Assembly (NCBI RefSeq): GCF_019599145.1
Contig: NZ_CP080647.1
Coordinates: 6,324,001-6,388,000 of the forward strand
Length of the DNA: 64,000 nt
Direction of reading: 5' to 3'
DNA from: Streptomyces akebiae
GTDB taxonomy: Bacteria > Actinomycetota > Actinomycetes > Streptomycetales > Streptomycetaceae
Below the pieces are notes generated by a model that was given only the letters and a program-made list of their open reading frames with translations, was not told the DNA's origin and ran no database searches. Position 1 is the first letter of the stretch. Each line of letters starts with the position of its first letter. Shown here one piece after another: positions 6,902-15,801 of this stretch. A program made the translations under genes and the position numbers.

Positions 6902-8698
6902 GTGACTACCACCGCCACCTCCTCCTCGAACCACCACCTCTCGCCCGCCTTCCCCGGCCGTGCCCCCTGGGGTACCGCCAGCAAGCTGCGCGCCTGGCAG
7001 CAGGGGGCGATGGAGAAGTACATCCAGGAGCAGCCGCGGGACTTCCTCGCGGTCGCGACCCCGGGCGCCGGTAAGACGACCTTCGCGCTGACGCTCGCGT
7101 CCTGGCTGCTGCACCACCATGTCGTGCAGCAGGTGACGGTCGTGGCGCCCACCGAGCACCTGAAGAAGCAGTGGGCGGAGGCCGCGGCGCGGATAGGGAT
7201 CAAGCTGGACCCCGAGTACAGCGCGGGACCGCTCAGCAAGGAGTACGACGGGGTCGCGGTCACCTACGCGGGTGTGGGTGTGCGGCCCATGCTGCACCGC
7301 AACCGCAGCGAGCAGCGCAAGACCCTGGTGATCCTGGACGAGATCCACCACGCCGGTGACAGCAAGTCCTGGGGCGAGGCCTGTCTGGAGGCGTTCGAGC
7401 CCGCCACCCGCCGGCTCGCGCTCACCGGTACGCCCTTCCGGTCCGACACCAACCCCATCCCCTTCGTCACGTACGAGGAGGGGGCGGACGGCATCCGGCG
7501 GTCCTCCGCCGACTACACCTACGGCTACGGCAACGCGCTCGCCGACAACGTCGTGCGGCCCGTCATTTTCCTCTCCTACAGCGGCAACATGCGCTGGCGG
7601 ACCAAGGCGGGGGACGAGATCGCCGCGCGCCTCGGCGAGCCCATGACCAAGGACGCGGTCAGCCAGGCCTGGCGTACGGCACTGGATCCGCGCGGCGAGT
7701 GGATGCCGAGCGTGCTGCGCGCCGCCGACCAGCGACTCACCGAGGTCCGCAAGGCCATCCCGGACGCCGGTGCTCTCGTCATCGCCACCGACCAGGACTC
7801 CGCCCGCGCCTACGCCAAGCTGATCCGGGAGATCACGGGGACCAGCGCGACGGTCGTCCTGTCCGACGATTCCGGTGCCTCGGACCGTATCGACGAGTTC
7901 AGCCGCAACACCGACCGGTGGATGGTCGCCGTGCGCATGGTGTCCGAAGGGGTCGACGTGCCCCGGCTGGCCGTCGGGGTCTACGCCACCACCATCTCCA
8001 CCCCGCTGTTCTTCGCCCAGGCTGTCGGACGTTTCGTACGGTCCCGGCGGCGCGGCGAGACCGCGTCCGTGTTCCTGCCGACCGTGCCCGACCTGCTCAC
8101 CTTCGCCAACGAGATGGAGGTCGAGCGGGACCACGCCCTCGACAAGCCGAAGAAGGCGGGCGAGGAGGACCCGTACGCCGAGGAGGACAAGCTCCTCGCG
8201 GAGGCGGAGAAGCAGCAGGACGAGGACACCGGCGAGCAGGACATGCTGCCGTTCGAGGCGCTGGAATCCGACGCCGTGTTCGACCGGGTCATGTACAACG
8301 GCGCCGAGTTCGGCATGCAGGCCCATCCCGGCAGCGAGGAGGAGCAGGACTACCTCGGCATTCCGGGGCTGCTGGAACCCGACCAGGTGCAGCTGCTGCT
8401 GCAGAAGCGGCAGGCGCGGCAGATCGCGCACAGCCGCAAGAAGCCGGACGCCGAGGCCGACCTGGTGGAGCTGCCGGCCGACCGGCGGCCCGTGGTCACC
8501 CACAAGGAACTCCTTGAGCTGCGGAAACAGCTCAACGGCATGGTCGGCGCGTACTCCCACCAGAGCGGCAAGCCGCACGGGGTCATCCACACCGAGGTAC
8601 GGCGGGTGTGCGGCGGACCGCCGAGCGCCGAGGCCACGGCGGGGCAGCTGCGCCAGCGGATCGCCAAGGTGCAGGAGTGGGCGACCCGGATGAAGTGA
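6902..8698 (+). CDS. DEAD/DEAH-box (superfamily 2) helicase
   Basis: A 598-residue SF2 helicase/ATPase. Walker A is TPGAGKT at residues 53-59, the DEIHH Walker B box is at 147-151, and a TGTPFRSD motif III follows near 176. In the second RecA domain, EGVDVPRLAV and the AQAVGRFVRSRRRG motif VI with its arginine fingers are present. The tail after about residue 400 is acidic and Lys/Glu/Asp-rich, then has a helical C-terminal region. The layout matches the conserved stand-alone actinobacterial helicases related to the type I/III restriction helicase branch, but no restriction or methylase gene is adjacent. The start is GTG at 6902. The cellular role is unknown. Confidence 0.85.
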   Translation: MTTTATSSSNHHLSPAFPGRAPWGTASKLRAWQQGAMEKYIQEQPRDFLAVATPGAGKTTFALTLASWLLHHHVVQQVTVVAPTEHLKKQWAEAAARIGIKLDPEYSAGPLSKEYDGVAVTYAGVGVRPMLHRNRSEQRKTLVILDEIHHAGDSKSWGEACLEAFEPATRRLALTGTPFRSDTNPIPFVTYEEGADGIRRSSADYTYGYGNALADNVVRPVIFLSYSGNMRWRTKAGDEIAARLGEPMTKDAVSQAWRTALDPRGEWMPSVLRAADQRLTEVRKAIPDAGALVIATDQDSARAYAKLIREITGTSATVVLSDDSGASDRIDEFSRNTDRWMVAVRMVSEGVDVPRLAVGVYATTISTPLFFAQAVGRFVRSRRRGETASVFLPTVPDLLTFANEMEVERDHALDKPKKAGEEDPYAEEDKLLAEAEKQQDEDTGEQDMLPFEALESDAVFDRVMYNGAEFGMQAHPGSEEEQDYLGIPGLLEPDQVQLLLQKRQARQIAHSRKKPDAEADLVELPADRRPVVTHKELLELRKQLNGMVGAYSHQSGKPHGVIHTEVRRVCGGPPSAEATAGQLRQRIAKVQEWATRMK

Positions 8699-9083
8699 CG
8701 CCGGGGGAGCGCACTCCGTGGGCCCATACCGAGAGCGCGCTCCGGGGGTGCGTGCAGGTGCGTGAGGGTGTGTTCCAGGGAGCGTGGCGGGGAGTGTGCC
8801 GTGCGTGGTGCGCTCGTACATTTCGCGACAAAACGAAGTAGTCCGTACCGGACACTGCCCGGATTCTGGACGGAGTCTTCCGCTTAGCGAACCCGCTCGT
8901 CTACTGTCCCGCTACGCACACGCCCCGTGGCAGCGCCGCCGCGGAGCGCAGCCGTGAAGCGACTCCGCCCGGATCATCCGGGTTCAGCCGATCGGCGGCC
9001 TCTGTAGCGCGTCGCCGAACGGGACCGGTGACGCATCAGCCGTGACAGGGGTCGCCGCCCTCACCCAAGAAGGAGTGGGCGTC
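8699..9083. promoter_or_regulatory. Intergenic region upstream of the IclR gene, with an inverted repeat
   Basis: No gene was found here. The proximal part has a GGAGCGC...GCGCTCC pairing soon after the helicase stop that may act as a terminator. At 8841-8853 there is a perfect GTCCG-TAC-CGGAC palindrome, about 230 bases before the regulator start, which could be an autoregulatory site. No promoter hexamers stand out. Confidence 0.3.
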
Positions 9084-9725
9084 GTGACCGCGGAGACCTC
9101 TCAGACGCTTGACCGGGGACTGCGCGTCCTCAAGCTGCTCGCCGATACCGACCACGGGCTGACCGTCACCGAACTGTCCAACAAGCTCGGGGTCAACCGG
9201 ACTGTTGTCTACCGCCTGCTCGCCACCCTGGAGCAGCACTCCCTCGTCCGTCGTGACCTGGGCGGACGTGCCCGGGTGGGGCTGGGTGTGCTGCGGCTCG
9301 GGCGGCAGGTGCATCCGCTGGTGCGGGAGGCCGCGTTGCCCGCGTTGCGCTCGTTGGCCGAGGACATAGGGGCGACCGCCCACCTCACGCTCGTCGACGG
9401 CACCGAGGCGTTGGCCGTCGCCGTCGTCGAGCCGACGTGGACGGACTACCACGTGGCGTACCGGGCCGGGTTCCGGCACTCGCTGGACCGGGGGGCCGCG
9501 GGGCGGGCCATCCTGTCGGGGCGGCAGCAGCCGGGGGACTGGCCGGGGTACGCGCTCACGCACGGTGAGCTGGAGGCCGGAGCGAGTGGAGCCGCCGCGC
9601 CGCTGCTCGGGGTGACGGGGGTCGAGGGCAGCGTGGGCGTGGTGATGCTGGCCGACGCGGTGCCGGAGAGGGTGGGCCCGCGGGTGATGGACGCGGCACG
9701 GGAAGTGGCCGACGCGCTCCGGTGA
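9084..9725 (+). CDS. IclR-family transcriptional regulator
   Basis: A 213-residue protein with an N-terminal winged helix-turn-helix (residues about 6-70, LTVTELSNKLGVNRTVVYRLLATLEQ) and a C-terminal effector-binding domain typical of IclR, including the short GAAGRAILS motif. Total length is a little below the usual 240-260. The GTG at 9084 was chosen because an AGGAG lies 8 bases upstream; a GTG at 9042 lacks one. It is not obviously linked to a metabolic operon: upstream is the helicase, and downstream a convergent hydrolase. The target and ligand cannot be told. Confidence 0.85.
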   Translation: MTAETSQTLDRGLRVLKLLADTDHGLTVTELSNKLGVNRTVVYRLLATLEQHSLVRRDLGGRARVGLGVLRLGRQVHPLVREAALPALRSLAEDIGATAHLTLVDGTEALAVAVVEPTWTDYHVAYRAGFRHSLDRGAAGRAILSGRQQPGDWPGYALTHGELEAGASGAAAPLLGVTGVEGSVGVVMLADAVPERVGPRVMDAAREVADALR

Positions 9726-9820
9726 CGCAGGGGCCGGTGACACAGGGGCTGGGACGCGGGGCCCGGTGACTCGGGCCGCGGTGCCGCGGACTCCGGCTTC
9801 GGTGACACGGGTGCCTCCTG

Positions 9821-10651
9821 CTAGGGGTGTAGTTCCAGCCAGTCCAGCAGGTGTGTGGTGAAGGTCTCCGGCTGCTCCATGTTCGGGTAGTGGCCGACGC
9901 CCTCGATGGTGAGGGTGTGGCCTTTCGTGGCGACCGTGCCGACCAGGCGTTCGGCCATGGCGATGAGGTCCGGGGCGTCCAGGGCGCCGTTGACGGCGAG
10001 GGTGGGGGCGGTGATGCCGGCGGCGCGGGCCCAGGTGTCCGTGACCGGGACGTGCCAGTCCGTCTCGCCGGCGGTGTGCTTGAGGGCGGTGGCGCGGCTC
10101 ATCTCCCGTACCCGCCGGACGACGTCGGGGTCCACGTCCTCGACCGTGCGGTACGGGCCGGCGACGGCCTCGCCGACCACGTCGAGCCAGCCCTCGATGT
10201 CGCCCGACATCAGCGTGCCGTAGTACCGGGCGACGCTGTCCTTGGTCCAGGGGTCCGTGTACTCGGGCTCGCTGGTGCCGACACCGCTGACGACGAGGGC
10301 GCGTACGAGGTCGGGATGCTCCAGGGCCGTGTCGACCGCCGTGGCTCCGCCCATCGACATGCCGACCAGGACCGCCGGGCCGGTGTCCAGGTGGCGCAGC
10401 AGTGCGGCGAGGTCGTCGGTGAAGCGGAACGGTTTGCTCGCGTTGGCGGAGGCGCCGTGCCCTCGCGCGTCCGGGGCGATGACCCGGTGACCTGCCGCCG
10501 TCAGGGCGGGCACCAGGTCGCGCCACATGGTGTGGTCCGTGAAGCCACCGTGCAGCAGCACGAGCGGGGTGCCCGAACCGGCGTCCTGGTAGGCGAGGGG
10601 GCCGTCGTCGGACCGGAAAGTGCGTGTGAGGACCTGCGAGGCATCAGTCAT
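9821..10651 (-). CDS. Alpha/beta-fold hydrolase
   Basis: A 276-residue hydrolase with the HGGF oxyanion motif, the nucleophile elbow GMSMGG and a C-terminal GVGHYPN histidine. An aspartate in the LAVNGALDAPD loop is the likely third catalytic residue. There is no signal peptide. The ATG at 10651 was chosen over the upstream open frame because homologous N-termini begin with the TRTFRSDDGPLAY strand. It is divergent from a MarR regulator, and one of two matching palindromes overlaps its start codon, so it is probably repressed by that MarR protein. The substrate is unknown; detoxification of a small ester or an epoxide-type compound is a reasonable guess. Confidence 0.8.
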   Translation of the reverse strand: MTDASQVLTRTFRSDDGPLAYQDAGSGTPLVLLHGGFTDHTMWRDLVPALTAAGHRVIAPDARGHGASANASKPFRFTDDLAALLRHLDTGPAVLVGMSMGGATAVDTALEHPDLVRALVVSGVGTSEPEYTDPWTKDSVARYYGTLMSGDIEGWLDVVGEAVAGPYRTVEDVDPDVVRRVREMSRATALKHTAGETDWHVPVTDTWARAAGITAPTLAVNGALDAPDLIAMAERLVGTVATKGHTLTIEGVGHYPNMEQPETFTTHLLDWLELHP

Positions 10652-10668
10652 GACAACCAAGGTGTCAT
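10650..10668. promoter_or_regulatory. MarR-type operator 1
   Basis: A 19-base imperfect palindrome ATGACAACC-A-AGGTGTCAT with 6-bp outer arms (ATGACA/TGTCAT). It overlaps the hydrolase start codon. It shares the half-site ATGACAACC with operator 2, and the two are 31 bases apart, about three helical turns. Confidence 0.65.
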
Positions 10669-10680
10669 GTTGAGGGAAAG

Positions 10681-10699
10681 ATGACAACCCAGTTGTCAT
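10681..10699. promoter_or_regulatory. MarR-type operator 2
   Basis: A 19-base palindrome with 7-bp arms ATGACAA/TTGTCAT and a 5-base centre, located 20 bases before the MarR start. It is the more symmetric of the pair. Size, symmetry and position fit the known MarR binding mode. Confidence 0.65.
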
Positions 10700-10718
10700 T
10701 CTCTGGTGCGGTGGGGGA

Positions 10719-11213
10719 GTGGCAGACAATGAGCCGGTGACAGAGACCAATGAGCCGCTGCCGCCCGACGCGCTCGCCGGGCGGCTGTCCGAGGTGTTCG
10801 CCGTCCTGGGGCCCCTCTACCGGCGGACGACCCGCGCGCTGGAGCTGAAGGAACGGAAGGAGGGGTTCCCTGTCGGCGTACGCGCCGTCCTGGAGCTGTT
10901 GCGGATGGCCGAGCGTCCGATGACCGTGCCGCAGATGGGGCGGACGCTGGCCTTGAGCAGGCAGTTCGTGCAGCGGATGGTCAACGAGGCGGCCGGGCGG
11001 GACCTCGTCGAGGCCATCCCCAACCCCGCGCACCAGCGCTCCTCCCTGATCCGGCTGACCGACACCGGCCGTACGGCCATCGACGCGCTGGTCGCCCGGG
11101 AGAGCGCGCTGCTGAAGCAGGCCGGAGGCGATCTGACGACGGCCGACGTCGATTCCTGTGTGCGGGTCCTGACGCAGCTCCTCGCCCTCTTCGAGGACGT
11201 GGACGTCAACTGA
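10719..11213 (+). CDS. MarR-family transcriptional regulator
   Basis: A 164-residue protein with the MarR winged-helix fold: helix-turn-helix at about residues 60-90 (RPMTVPQMGRTLALSRQFVQRMVNEA), the wing around HQRSSLIRLTDTGR, and long dimerisation helices at both ends. The start is uncertain. GTG 10719 follows a G-rich stretch closely; GTG 10737 is an alternative with poor spacing. It is divergent from the hydrolase, with two near-identical palindromes between them, so it most likely represses both genes and responds to a small aromatic or toxic ligand (inference). Confidence 0.85.
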   Translation: MADNEPVTETNEPLPPDALAGRLSEVFAVLGPLYRRTTRALELKERKEGFPVGVRAVLELLRMAERPMTVPQMGRTLALSRQFVQRMVNEAAGRDLVEAIPNPAHQRSSLIRLTDTGRTAIDALVARESALLKQAGGDLTTADVDSCVRVLTQLLALFEDVDVN

Positions 11214-11294
11214 GACGCGCCGCCCCGGCCTCGGCTGCGGTCCGGGGCACCACCGCCCCCTGGCCGGAAGTGTCCCTCACGTTAGATTGACTCC

Positions 11295-12095
11295 GTGCTC
11301 TCTCGTCTCTCCAGCCTTTCGCGTCCCGTCGCCGTAGCCATAAGCGCGCTGCCGGTGGTGGGGCTGCTCGCCACGGTGACGTTCGCGCCGTTGCCGTTCT
11401 CCGTGGCGCAGCCGGGGATGACGGCGAACGTGCTCGGCGAGAACAAGGGCGAGCCGGTGATCACGATCAGCGGCGCGGAGGCCCGCGAGACCAGCGGCCA
11501 GCTGCGGATGACGACGATCGAGGCGACGGGACCGGACGCCCGTATCCACCTCGGCGATGTGCTCGACGGCTGGTTCCGTACCGACCAGGCCGTCATGCCG
11601 CGCGAGGCGGTCTACCCCAGCGGCGACACCACCGAGGAGATCCAGGAGCACAACGCGGCCGAGATGAAGCAGTCCCAGGACACCGCCACCGAGGCCGCGC
11701 TCGCCTACCTCGGCGAGGACTCCGGTGACGTCGAGGTCACGCTGCGGCTCGCCGACGTCGGCGGCCCCAGCGCGGGCCTGCTCTTCTCCCTCGGCATCAT
11801 CGACAAGCTCGACGGCGACGGCAGCGGCGGCGACCTCACGGGGGGCCGCGTCATCGCCGGTACGGGGACCATCGACACCTCGGGCAAGGTGGGCGCGGTC
11901 GGCGGGGTCGCCCTCAAGACCCAGGCCGCCCGTCGCGACGGCGCCACCGTGTTCCTGGTCCCCAAGGCCGAGTGCTCCGACGCCAAGGCCGAACTGCCCA
12001 AGGGGCTGCGTCTCATCCCGGTGACGACCCTGAAGGGCGCGGTCGGCTCCCTCGTCGCGCTGGAGACGGGCAAGGGTTCCGTACCGAGCTGCTGA
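11295..12095 (+). CDS. Membrane-anchored Lon-like (S16 family) protease without a PDZ domain
   Basis: A 266-residue protein with one N-terminal membrane segment (residues about 10-32) and a Lon-type proteolytic domain in the second half. The catalytic serine is in GGPSAGLLFSLG and the catalytic lysine in the GKVGAVGGVALK segment. Related actinobacterial and Firmicute proteins (YlbL type) carry a PDZ domain between the anchor and the protease; the short middle region here shows no clear PDZ motif. A TTAGAT hexamer lies a few bases upstream of the GTG start, so the transcript could have a very short leader. The likely location is the outer face of the membrane. Confidence 0.8.
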   Translation: MLSRLSSLSRPVAVAISALPVVGLLATVTFAPLPFSVAQPGMTANVLGENKGEPVITISGAEARETSGQLRMTTIEATGPDARIHLGDVLDGWFRTDQAVMPREAVYPSGDTTEEIQEHNAAEMKQSQDTATEAALAYLGEDSGDVEVTLRLADVGGPSAGLLFSLGIIDKLDGDGSGGDLTGGRVIAGTGTIDTSGKVGAVGGVALKTQAARRDGATVFLVPKAECSDAKAELPKGLRLIPVTTLKGAVGSLVALETGKGSVPSC

Positions 12096-12221
12096 CGGGA
12101 ACACCGCGCCGGCGTGCTGAAAGCGCCGAACAGCGGTTTCTCGCGGTAATTGCCGGCGTAATCCCGGCCTACTCCCGGTGTACTCCCGGAAGCTCACCGG
12201 TACGTGCCCCAGGGTTGTCGG

Positions 12222-12722
12222 CTAGGCCGTCGTCTCCCGGTGCCCTTCGGTACGTTCGCGAAGCGCCTCCTGCTCCACCAGCGGGATGATCCGCAGCGGT
12301 ACGGGGTTCTCCATGACGATCGCCGTGGCGGCCCGGACGATGCCGTCAAAACCGACGACCCGGTCGATCACCCGCTGGAGATCGGCGTTCGACCGGGCCA
12401 CCAGCCGGCACAGCATGTCCCCACTGCCGGTCGTCGTGTGCAGTTCCAGCACCTCCGGCACGGTCGCCAAGTGCGCCCGTACGTCCGCCCCTTGCCCCTG
12501 CCGGATCTGCAGGGTCGCGAACGCCGTGACCGGGTAGCCGAGCGCGGCCGGATCCACCTCGGGACCGAACCCGCGGATGACGCCACTCGACTGAAGCCGG
12601 TCGAGCCGGGCCTGCACCGTGCCCCGCGCGACCCCCAGCCGCCGGGACATCTCCAGCACCCCGATCCGGGGCTCGCGCGCGAGCAGGACGATCAACCGCC
12701 CGTCCAGATGATCGATCGCCAC
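12222..12722 (-). CDS. AsnC/Lrp-family regulator, divergent from hpd
   Basis: A 166-residue protein with the full Lrp/AsnC layout: N-terminal helix-turn-helix (IGVLEMSRRLGVARGTVQARLDRLQSSGVI) followed by the RAM effector domain with the conserved TTTGSGDMLCRLVARS segment. The GTG at 12722, preceded by GGGAGG, matches the usual LDGRL start of the family. An earlier in-frame ATG exists but would add residues atypical for the family. It shares a 122-base promoter region with hpd and probably controls tyrosine breakdown in response to an amino acid (inference from context). Confidence 0.85.
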   Translation of the reverse strand: MAIDHLDGRLIVLLAREPRIGVLEMSRRLGVARGTVQARLDRLQSSGVIRGFGPEVDPAALGYPVTAFATLQIRQGQGADVRAHLATVPEVLELHTTTGSGDMLCRLVARSNADLQRVIDRVVGFDGIVRAATAIVMENPVPLRIIPLVEQEALRERTEGHRETTA

Positions 12723-14008
<1,286 letters not shown>

Positions 14009-14069
14009 GGGCGCCTTGGAGCTCGGGGGTTCGAGTGCGTCGGCGGGTGCGGCCTGGGTGGGGCTTCTC

Positions 14070-14162
14070 GCGCAGTTCCCCGCGCCCCTGAAAGCCCAGG
14101 CCCTGCGGGCCTGAAAAGCACGGGGCGCAGCCCCTGCTTTTCAGGGGCGTGGGGAACTGCGC
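14070..14162. repeat. Dispersed intergenic repeat (copy 1, two inverted cores around a terminator)
   Basis: Two inverted copies of a roughly 20-bp core (GCGCAGTTCCCCGCGCCCCT type) at 14070-14090 and 14142-14162 flank a hairpin. The same core recurs at 32.7, 48.6, 53.1 and 56.0 kb in this window, always between genes. Confidence 0.8.
14110..14145. terminator. Terminator between the convergent hpd and TPR genes
   Basis: Arms CCTGAAAAGCA (14110-14120) and TGCTTTTCAGG (14135-14145) are perfectly complementary with a further GGGG/CCCC pairing inside. The 3' ends of hpd (+) and the TPR gene (-) meet here. Confidence 0.75.
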
Positions 14163-14224
14163 GAGCAACCCCCACCGGACCCGCACCCGCCAACGCACCC
14201 CCACCCCCACCCCCCTCACGCGCA

Positions 14225-15706
14225 TCACCCACCCCCACCCCCCGCGAAGTAAGGATTCAACCGCCGCGCCTCCTCCAGATGCCGCCGCCCCGCAGCCTCC
14301 AACCCCACCGCCCGCTCGATCACCCCCCGGTGATACGCGTAAGCCGCACTCCGCACCTCCCCACCCCGCGCCCGGTCCGTCGCCCGTCGCGCGAACCCCA
14401 GCGCCTCCCGGTCCTCCCCGGCCCGATGCAACGCCCACCCCAACGCATCGGCCACCCGCAACCCCGGCTGCCGCTCCCACTCCGTACGGAGCACCCGCAC
14501 CGCCTCCGCCGGATCCCCGTGGTCCGCCTCCAGCGCCCCGAGGACCAGCGACTCGTTCACCCCGGCCGCGGCGGACCGCGCCACCAGCGCCCGCGCCACG
14601 CCGTACTGCTTCCGCGCCTCCTTCGCCCGCCCCAGCGACTCGTACACCTCACCCAGTCGCAGGGCCACTTCGGCGGACGGCCGCTTCGACAGCGCCACCC
14701 GGTACGCCCGCACCCCCTCCGCCGTCCGCCCCAGCGCGACCAGCGCCCGCCCCCGGCACGGCCCGGCCTCCGGCTCACCACCACCGGCGGAGGCGGACCC
14801 GGCCTCGCAGTACCGCAACGACTGCTCCGCCTCGCCCCGCTCCCAGGCCAGCTCGCCGGCCCTGACCCACCACGCCGCACCCGCGGCCGACGGCCCCGTG
14901 GCCGAGGTCTCGGTGGCCGCAGCGTCCGAGAGCGCCGCCGCCGCGTCCTCGCGCGCCCCCTGGTCCCAGTGGACCCGCGCCGCCCGCGCCCTGGCCGCCG
15001 GCCCGGAGTCGACGGCGAGCATCCTGCCCAGGGTCGCGCGAGCGGCCTTGTACCGGCCGAGCCCGTCGTACGCGTCGATGAGCAGCGCGTACGACGTCCA
15101 GCGGCCCGGCGCCACCCGTACGGCCTCCTCGCCCCAATGTTCCGCCGCCCGGAAGTCGCGGCGGGCGACCGCGAGGGCGGTGAGGCCTTCGAGGGCGTCC
15201 GCGTTGCGGCTCGGCCGGAGCCGCAGCGAGGTACGCAGGGCGCGCTCGGCCCGGGGGTAGTCGGTGACACCGCCGGTCCGGCGGGCCCGCTCGACGTACG
15301 CCACGCCGAGCACCGCCCACGAGACGTGGTCACGCGGACGGGCCCGCACCCGGGCCTCCCGTTGCCGCACGGTCGCGACCACATCGGGCAGCGAGGCCGG
15401 CACCCCGGCGGACACTCCGGCGGACACCCCGGTCCCCGGAACGACCGCCGCCCGCCGCCCCTCACGCCCGGGCCCGGCCGCGCCCACCACCCGCGCCTCA
15501 CCGGGGCCGCCCCGGTCGCCCCCGTCCGGCGGCGCCACCATCAGCACACCCCCGAGCACGAAACACCCGACGACGGCCCCCGCCACCCCACCACCGCGCC
15601 CCCGGTACCGCCCCCACCCGGACACCCGCCCCGGCCACCGCGCCGCGAGTGCCGCCCGCACCGCCCGTACCGCCCGCGCCGCCCGCTCCTCGTTCTCCAC
15701 AGACAT
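14225..15706 (-). CDS. Tetratricopeptide-repeat membrane protein
   Basis: A 493-residue protein with an Arg/Ala-rich N-terminus, one membrane helix at about residues 45-65 (GGGVAGAVVGCFVLGGVLMV), a Gly/Ala/Pro-rich linker, and then a long helical region. That region carries repeated TPR-like units (A-LRTSLRLRP, AAEHWGEEAVRVAPGRW, ARATLGRMLAVDSG and others) from about residue 110 to the end. TPR arrays hold protein complexes together; no enzymatic domain is seen. The ATG at 15706 is the most likely start. It is divergent from the FAD oxidase. The partner proteins are unknown. Confidence 0.75.
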   Translation of the reverse strand: MSVENEERAARAVRAVRAALAARWPGRVSGWGRYRGRGGGVAGAVVGCFVLGGVLMVAPPDGGDRGGPGEARVVGAAGPGREGRRAAVVPGTGVSAGVSAGVPASLPDVVATVRQREARVRARPRDHVSWAVLGVAYVERARRTGGVTDYPRAERALRTSLRLRPSRNADALEGLTALAVARRDFRAAEHWGEEAVRVAPGRWTSYALLIDAYDGLGRYKAARATLGRMLAVDSGPAARARAARVHWDQGAREDAAAALSDAAATETSATGPSAAGAAWWVRAGELAWERGEAEQSLRYCEAGSASAGGGEPEAGPCRGRALVALGRTAEGVRAYRVALSKRPSAEVALRLGEVYESLGRAKEARKQYGVARALVARSAAAGVNESLVLGALEADHGDPAEAVRVLRTEWERQPGLRVADALGWALHRAGEDREALGFARRATDRARGGEVRSAAYAYHRGVIERAVGLEAAGRRHLEEARRLNPYFAGGGGG

Positions 15707-15801
15707 GCCGTCACTGTGCGTCAATACGACGACCACATCCGGCACCCGAACGCTCGCGCCGACGGGTTCACACCGATGGCCGCGAGTGCGAACCTGTGAT
15801 C

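Noticed and set aside
7356..7646. Small plus-strand open frames inside the helicase gene
   Set aside because: They lie wholly inside an intact helicase in another frame and have shadow composition (Pro, Arg, Ser and Thr runs).
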